Source: Arthrobacter sp. SLBN-112
GTDB taxonomy: Bacteria > Actinomycetota > Actinomycetes > Actinomycetales > Micrococcaceae
Direction of reading: 5' to 3'
NCBI RefSeq assembly: GCF_006715225.1
Contig: NZ_VFMU01000001.1
Coordinates: forward strand, 434,001-498,000
DNA length: 64,000 bases
The notes beneath the pieces were generated by a model. That model did no database searches. It was not told the DNA's origin and saw only the letters and a list, made by a program, of their open reading frames with translations. The stretch's first letter is position 1; each line of letters starts with the position of its first letter. This document shows positions 60,523-64,000 of this stretch, piece after piece. The position numbers and the translations under genes are program-made.

Positions 60523-61566
60523 ATGCGGGCAGTAGTTAAGAACGCAGCAGAACGAGGCGTCACCTACGTCACTGACGCCGGCGACCCCAAGGCAACAGAA
60601 GGCACTGTCGTCATCGAAGTCGGAGCCGCGTCCCTGTGCGGCACCGACCGCGAGCTCTACGATTGGACCCCCTCCGCCCAGGCGTTCAACCTCAACCTCC
60701 CGGTCACCCTCGGGCATGAAGGCGCAGGAACCATCGTCGAGGTCGGAGCTGGCGTCACCGGACTGCAGGTTGGCGACCAAGTCGCCCTCGAAAGCCACCT
60801 CACCTGCGGACAATGCTTCCCCTGCCGCACCGGCGACGCGCACACCTGCGAACGCACTGGAATCCTGGGCATGCACATCGACGGCGTCTTCGCCGAGTAC
60901 GCCGCTGTACCGCAAGACATCTGTGTCAAGCTCCCTGCCGGCCTGTCCCTCGAGTCCGGAGCCCTGCTCGAGGCAGCCGGCGTGGCCGTGCACGCCATCC
61001 AGCGCGCCAATTACTCCGTGGCAGGCCGGGCGGTGCTTGTCAGTGGCGCAGGACCGGTCGGCCTCGTCGTCGTGAACCTGGCACTGCTCATGGGCGCCAG
61101 CCATGTCATCGCCGTCGACCCCAACCCCTACCGGAGGGCCCAAGCCGAAAAGCTCGGCGCGACCGCCATGCACCCCAACGATGGCATCATCGAACGCTGC
61201 CGCGAACTGACCGGCCGCCGCGGCGGTTTCGACGTCGGCTTCGAATGCTCGGGAGCGCCCGGCACCCTGACAACACTCTTCGAAGCCGTCCGCCGTGAAG
61301 CCACCGTCATCACCGTCGGCCACCCCAGCCGCCCCGCCGAAGTCGACATCGCCGCCTACATCAACAAAAAAGGCATCACCCTTCGCGGCATCTTCGGACG
61401 CCGGCTCTGGGAAACCTGGGAACAAAGCCTGCTGCTCCTGGACTCCGGGAAGCTGGAGCTCGACTGGCTCATCACCCACCGCAAAAAACTCAGCGAAATC
61501 GACGAAGCCGTCGAACTGCTCACCGGAGACGCCTGCAAAGTCCTGCTCATCCCAGGCCTCGGCTAG
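60523..61566 (+). CDS. Zinc-dependent medium-chain dehydrogenase
   Basis: A 347-residue dehydrogenase of the threonine/sorbitol dehydrogenase type. Catalytic zinc residues are C39 and H65-E66 (GHEGAG); structural zinc cysteines are C95, C98, C101 and C109. The NAD motif is GAGPVG at 175-180, and D in AVDPNPYRR suggests NAD preference. Spacing from the kinase is 53 bp with AAAGGCGG before the ATG. It probably oxidises the imported polyol acid to the keto acid that is then phosphorylated. Confidence 0.9.
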   Translation: MRAVVKNAAERGVTYVTDAGDPKATEGTVVIEVGAASLCGTDRELYDWTPSAQAFNLNLPVTLGHEGAGTIVEVGAGVTGLQVGDQVALESHLTCGQCFPCRTGDAHTCERTGILGMHIDGVFAEYAAVPQDICVKLPAGLSLESGALLEAAGVAVHAIQRANYSVAGRAVLVSGAGPVGLVVVNLALLMGASHVIAVDPNPYRRAQAEKLGATAMHPNDGIIERCRELTGRRGGFDVGFECSGAPGTLTTLFEAVRREATVITVGHPSRPAEVDIAAYINKKGITLRGIFGRRLWETWEQSLLLLDSGKLELDWLITHRKKLSEIDEAVELLTGDACKVLLIPGLG

Positions 61567-61640
61567 ACACACCCCCACCCCCGCGCACCCGCCCCGGAAC
61601 GCGTGGACCCAAGCAACCCAGCCATTCACAGGAGAAATCA

Positions 61641-62678
61641 ATGTCGATTCCCATCAAGAAAGCCCTGGAAAAAGTCCCCGGCGGCATGATGCTGGTGCCC
61701 CTTTTCATCGGCGCCATCATCCACACCCTCGCCCCGGACGCCGGTAAGTTTTTCGGTTCCTTCACGGGAGCCTTCTTCACCGGCCTTCCGCCCCTCCTGG
61801 CCGTGTTCTTCGTTTGCCTCGGCGCAACACTCGAAGTTAAATCAACCCCCTACATCCTCAAAAAGGGCGGGGTGCTCCTCGGCTCAAAGATTGCCTTCGC
61901 CATCCTCATAGGCGTCATCGCCGGACGCTTCCTCGGCGAAGCGCCCATCGAAACCGGAATCCTTGCCGGCCTCTCAACCCTCGCCCTCGTCGCCGCCCTG
62001 AACGACACCAACGGCGGCCTCTACATCTCCCTGATGGGACAGTTCGGCCGCAAACGCGATGCTGGAGCCTACTCCATCCTCTCGCTCGAATCCGGCCCCT
62101 TCCTGACCATGGTCACCCTCGGCATCGCCGGCCTCGCTGCCTTCCCCTGGCAGGCACTCGTCGGCGCGATCCTCCCGCTGGCACTGGGCATGCTCCTCGG
62201 AAACCTGGACAAGAACATGCGGCATCTCCTGGCCCCGCTGGTGCCGGCAATGATTCCGTTCCTGGGCCTGGCCCTCGGCCTGACCATCAACCTCAACGCC
62301 GTCGTTGAAGCAGGACTGCTCGGCATCGCACTTGGACTGTTCGTGGTCTTCGTCGGCGGCGCAGTGCTGCTGCTCGCCGACAAACTCACCGGTGGTGACG
62401 GCGTGGCAGGCCTCGCCGCGGCAACCACAGCCGGAAACGCGGCCCTCGTCCCCGCCATCATTGCCACGGCCAACCCCGTCTACGCGCCGGCCGCGGAACA
62501 CGCCACAGTGCTCGTGGCAGCCTCGGTCGTCGTCTCCGCAGTGCTCTGCCCAATCGTCACCTCAGCATGGGCCCGCCGGGTGCAGAAAAAGGAGGGCCTA
62601 GCGGACGCAGAAGACAACTCGGCCGAGCAGGAGGCGCTAGCCCCCAAGCATGCAGGTAGTACCCCAGAACTGACCTAG
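61641..62678 (+). CDS. 2-keto-3-deoxygluconate permease family transporter (KdgT-like)
   Basis: A 345-residue membrane protein with about ten hydrophobic segments. The start [75 protein letters not shown] in the middle (residues about 117-165) and [23 protein letters not shown] are characteristic of the KdgT family, which imports 2-keto-3-deoxygluconate with protons. In this operon it is the uptake system for the acid sugar. A GGAG motif precedes ATG 61641. A strong hairpin follows. Confidence 0.92.
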   Translation: MSIPIKKALEKVPGGMMLVPLFIGAIIHTLAPDAGKFFGSFTGAFFTGLPPLLAVFFVCLGATLEVKSTPYILKKGGVLLGSKIAFAILIGVIAGRFLGEAPIETGILAGLSTLALVAALNDTNGGLYISLMGQFGRKRDAGAYSILSLESGPFLTMVTLGIAGLAAFPWQALVGAILPLALGMLLGNLDKNMRHLLAPLVPAMIPFLGLALGLTINLNAVVEAGLLGIALGLFVVFVGGAVLLLADKLTGGDGVAGLAAATTAGNAALVPAIIATANPVYAPAAEHATVLVAASVVVSAVLCPIVTSAWARRVQKKEGLADAEDNSAEQEALAPKHAGSTPELT

Positions 62679-62694
62679 CAGTACTGAAGGAAAA

Positions 62695-62728
62695 GGGCGG
62701 GGCGTGCACACGGGTGCCCGCCCCGCCC
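62695..62728 (+). terminator. Terminator of the RuBisCO-like operon
   Basis: Arms GGGCGGGGCG (62695-62704) and CGCCCCGCCC (62719-62728) with an inner GCAC/GTGC extension in the loop, preceded by AAAA and followed by ATCCTTATAT. It lies 16 bp after the permease stop. Confidence 0.8.
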
Positions 62729-62785
62729 ATCCTTATATACCCGGACCTGGTGGACGGAAACGCCAAATCCACCGGAAGGAACACC

Positions 62786-63037
62786 ATGAATGCACACACT
62801 CAGCTAGTGAAAGTCCCATCCCCCGGCGCGCAAAGTCGCCTACTCAGCTACCGCAACTGGATTCACCTGAACCCGGGCGACAGGGTGATCGTCAAACGGA
62901 CCGGATGTGCACCCGAACATGGCACGGTGGATGACGTCGGCGAAGACGCCTCATACTTTTGGGTCTGGATTGACGGCCAAGGCAGAACTCTGATCTTCCA
63001 CGGAGACGGATCGATCATTCACAAACTCCTCCACTAG
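62786..63037 (+). CDS. Small protein of unknown function (83 aa)
   Basis: A soluble protein from ATG 62786 with GGAAGGA nine bases upstream. The middle reads WIHLNPGDRVIVKRTGCAPE, HGTVDDVGEDASYFWVWIDG and GRTLIFHGDG, a strand-rich pattern like an SH3/KOW-type barrel. I do not recognise the family. It lies between the permease operon terminator and the recombinase remnant and differs in composition from the operon genes (fewer G/C third bases), hinting at acquired DNA. Confidence 0.65.
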   Translation: MNAHTQLVKVPSPGAQSRLLSYRNWIHLNPGDRVIVKRTGCAPEHGTVDDVGEDASYFWVWIDGQGRTLIFHGDGSIIHKLLH

Positions 63038-63206
63038 CCTCAGCCGACATAACTAATAAAAGGCATAGGCGTCTCGAAACCCTGGGATACGAGACGTCTC
63101 ACAGGCTGGGTCACTGTGACGATTGCCGTATCTTATTTTTCGCGGAATCGTCAGAGTTCTTCCACCGTCCGATTCTCGCAACTATGTCTCGAAACCTTCT
63201 GGTTGA
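63038..63206. other. A/T-richer spacer with repeated GTCTCGAAACC
   Basis: 169 bases of lower GC than the rest. The 11-mer GTCTCGAAACC occurs at 63071 and again at 63186. The first copy begins an inverted repeat, GTCTCG-N13-CGAGAC (63071-63095). It borders the recombinase remnant and could be part of an old recombination site; this is inference. Confidence 0.45.
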
Positions 63207-63565
63207 ATCGCTGAACAGGCGGACCTTCTTGCCGCTGGAGTCCGGCGCGATGACCTTTACATTGATCACGGCGTGTCCGGGACGCGAAATTCACGACAAC
63301 AGTTCGATCGGTCCATCGACGCGCTGATCGATGGCGACACCTGTTCATCACTAGGCTCGACAGGCTCGGACGTTCCACACAGAATATGCTCGCCTTCGCC
63401 GATGAACTCCGCAGTCGAGGAGCGGGCCTGCGCGTTCTAGAGCACGGTAGAGGCGATGGCGACACTGCGATACACGCGACAGGCAATGACGGGAGCGTGG
63501 CCCAGAACTACCAGGGTGGCGTCATTCACTGGAGCCCAAGCGGCTCCTACAGCACCTGGGTGTAG
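63207..63565 (+). pseudogene. Serine recombinase remnant fused to LGFP-like fragment
   Basis: From about 63213 the plus strand reads LLAAGVRRDDLYIDHGVSGT and RQQFDRSIDALIDGDT, a resolvase/invertase (serine recombinase) catalytic-domain segment. The nucleophile-bearing N-terminus is missing; an in-frame stop precedes it. Near 63340 one C is lost (GACACC-TGTTC for GACACCCTGTTC). The next frame continues FITRLDRLGRSTQNMLAFAD and LRSRGAGLRVLEHGRGDGDT. After that the reading turns into QGGVIHWSPSGSYSTWV and a stop at 63563, which resembles an LGFP cell-wall repeat, not a recombinase. It is a decayed, chimeric remnant. Confidence 0.8.
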
Positions 63566-63628
63566 GGACTGGATGCTGCCGTTGGGGACGGCGTTCCGCG
63601 TGCTTGGAGGGCGGCTGGCACGGCAACA

Positions 63629-64000
63629 TCAGGTTTCCGGACGGCCACCCAGGCGGGTGGTGACCTTGGCGGCGGCGGACACGCAGGCCTCGCCCAGGCT
63701 CCCGAACTGTTCCTTCGACACCCGGAAGCGGGGCGCCGGGATCAGGACGGCAGCCACCACGTCGCCGCGGTGGTCGCGGACGGGGGCGGCCACGCCCACC
63801 TCGTCCATGGACGATTCACCATAGTTTCCCGCCCATCCCCGCTGCGCCACGTCCTGGAGCCTGGCTTCGTAAGCCGCCAATCCGGCGTCGTCCAGTCCAG
63901 GGAAGGTGATGGTTCCGCTGCGCAGCAGCTCCCGCACCCGCTCGGCCGGCAGGGTGGAGAGGAACACCTGGACCGAGGCGCTCATGGCGTCCCGGTAGCG
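63629..64000 (-). CDS. IclR family regulator, C-terminal part (5' end outside window)
   Basis: The minus-strand frame is open to the right edge, giving 124 C-terminal residues starting RYRDAMSASVQVFLSTLPAERV. It matches the IclR effector-binding domain: RELLRSGTITFPG, GWAGNYGESSMDEVGVAAPVRDHRGDVVAAVLI and KEQFGSLGEACVSAAAKVTTRLGG. The DNA-binding domain is outside the window. An ATG at 63985 lies within the domain and is not a credible start. Such regulators usually control a nearby catabolic operon. Confidence 0.88.
   Translation of the reverse strand, partial: RYRDAMSASVQVFLSTLPAERVRELLRSGTITFPGLDDAGLAAYEARLQDVAQRGWAGNYGESSMDEVGVAAPVRDHRGDVVAAVLIPAPRFRVSKEQFGSLGEACVSAAAKVTTRLGGRPET

Noticed and set aside
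63151..63486. 111-codon minus-strand open frame over the recombinase remnant
   Set aside because: The plus strand carries the recombinase motifs in two frames; the minus frame is a shadow.

Overview
The window is high-GC DNA with dense genes, short intergenic gaps, many 4-base start/stop overlaps and frequent GTG/TTG starts. Gene content points to a Micrococcaceae actinobacterium of the Arthrobacter/Pseudarthrobacter type: several GAF-ANTAR regulators, a DUF222/HNH protein, DUF2630, PucR and MmyB-type XRE regulators, and a mycobacterial-style desaturase/reductase pair. This is inferred from families; no 16S or tRNA gene was seen. It reads as chromosomal, metabolically versatile soil-bacterium sequence. 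The only mobile-element trace is a decayed serine-recombinase remnant near the right end.

Layout. 1-2850: partial sugar epimerase, adenylate kinase, a GAF-ANTAR regulator and a stand-alone receiver protein. 2873-8084: surface cluster with a phosphodiester glycosidase, a GT2-GtrA fusion, DUF4956, a VTC (polyphosphate polymerase-like) protein and a beta-helix lipoprotein. 8145-16962: alpha/beta hydrolase, acyl desaturase with its ferredoxin reductase, a luciferase-like oxidoreductase, a frameshifted ynfA, two DUF202 membrane proteins, a nitrilase-fold amidase and an Amt ammonium transporter with a GlnR-like site. 16966-24591: PadR regulator divergent from a class A PBP, DUF222/HNH protein, GNAT, DUF1992, an ArsR-SRPBCC pair and an S51-like peptidase. 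24631-28412: a block of four GAF-ANTAR genes interleaved with two small paralogous proteins, tightly coupled. 28959-33322: nitronate monooxygenase, two zinc alcohol dehydrogenases and an MmyB-type regulator.

33334-39678 is a six-gene minus-strand operon in which every junction overlaps (deacetylase, MFS, SDR, ketopantoate-reductase-like, M20, old yellow enzyme). It is divergent from a duplicated-domain Lrp regulator and looks like a catabolic route of unknown substrate. 41294-45435 is an organosulfur-type ABC transporter with a flavin monooxygenase. 45511-52443: UspA, cupin, MFS efflux, a sixth GAF-ANTAR gene, MpaB-like protein, ilvD and a second MmyB-type regulator. 52496-56728: deacetylase, NCS1 permease and PucR, a probable purine/pyrimidine/hydantoin-type nitrogen module.

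56764-62678 is the most interesting unit. A GntR/UTRA regulator is divergent from an operon for a RuBisCO-like protein, a DUF1537 acid-sugar kinase, a zinc dehydrogenase and a KdgT-type permease, with a clear palindromic operator over the promoter -10. Together these suggest import, oxidation, phosphorylation and RuBisCO-like C-C bond cleavage of an acid sugar. The kinase/RuBisCO-like pairing recalls D-apionate catabolism, but the usual first enzymes are absent, so the substrate may be new. The window ends with a small unknown protein, the recombinase remnant and a partial IclR regulator.
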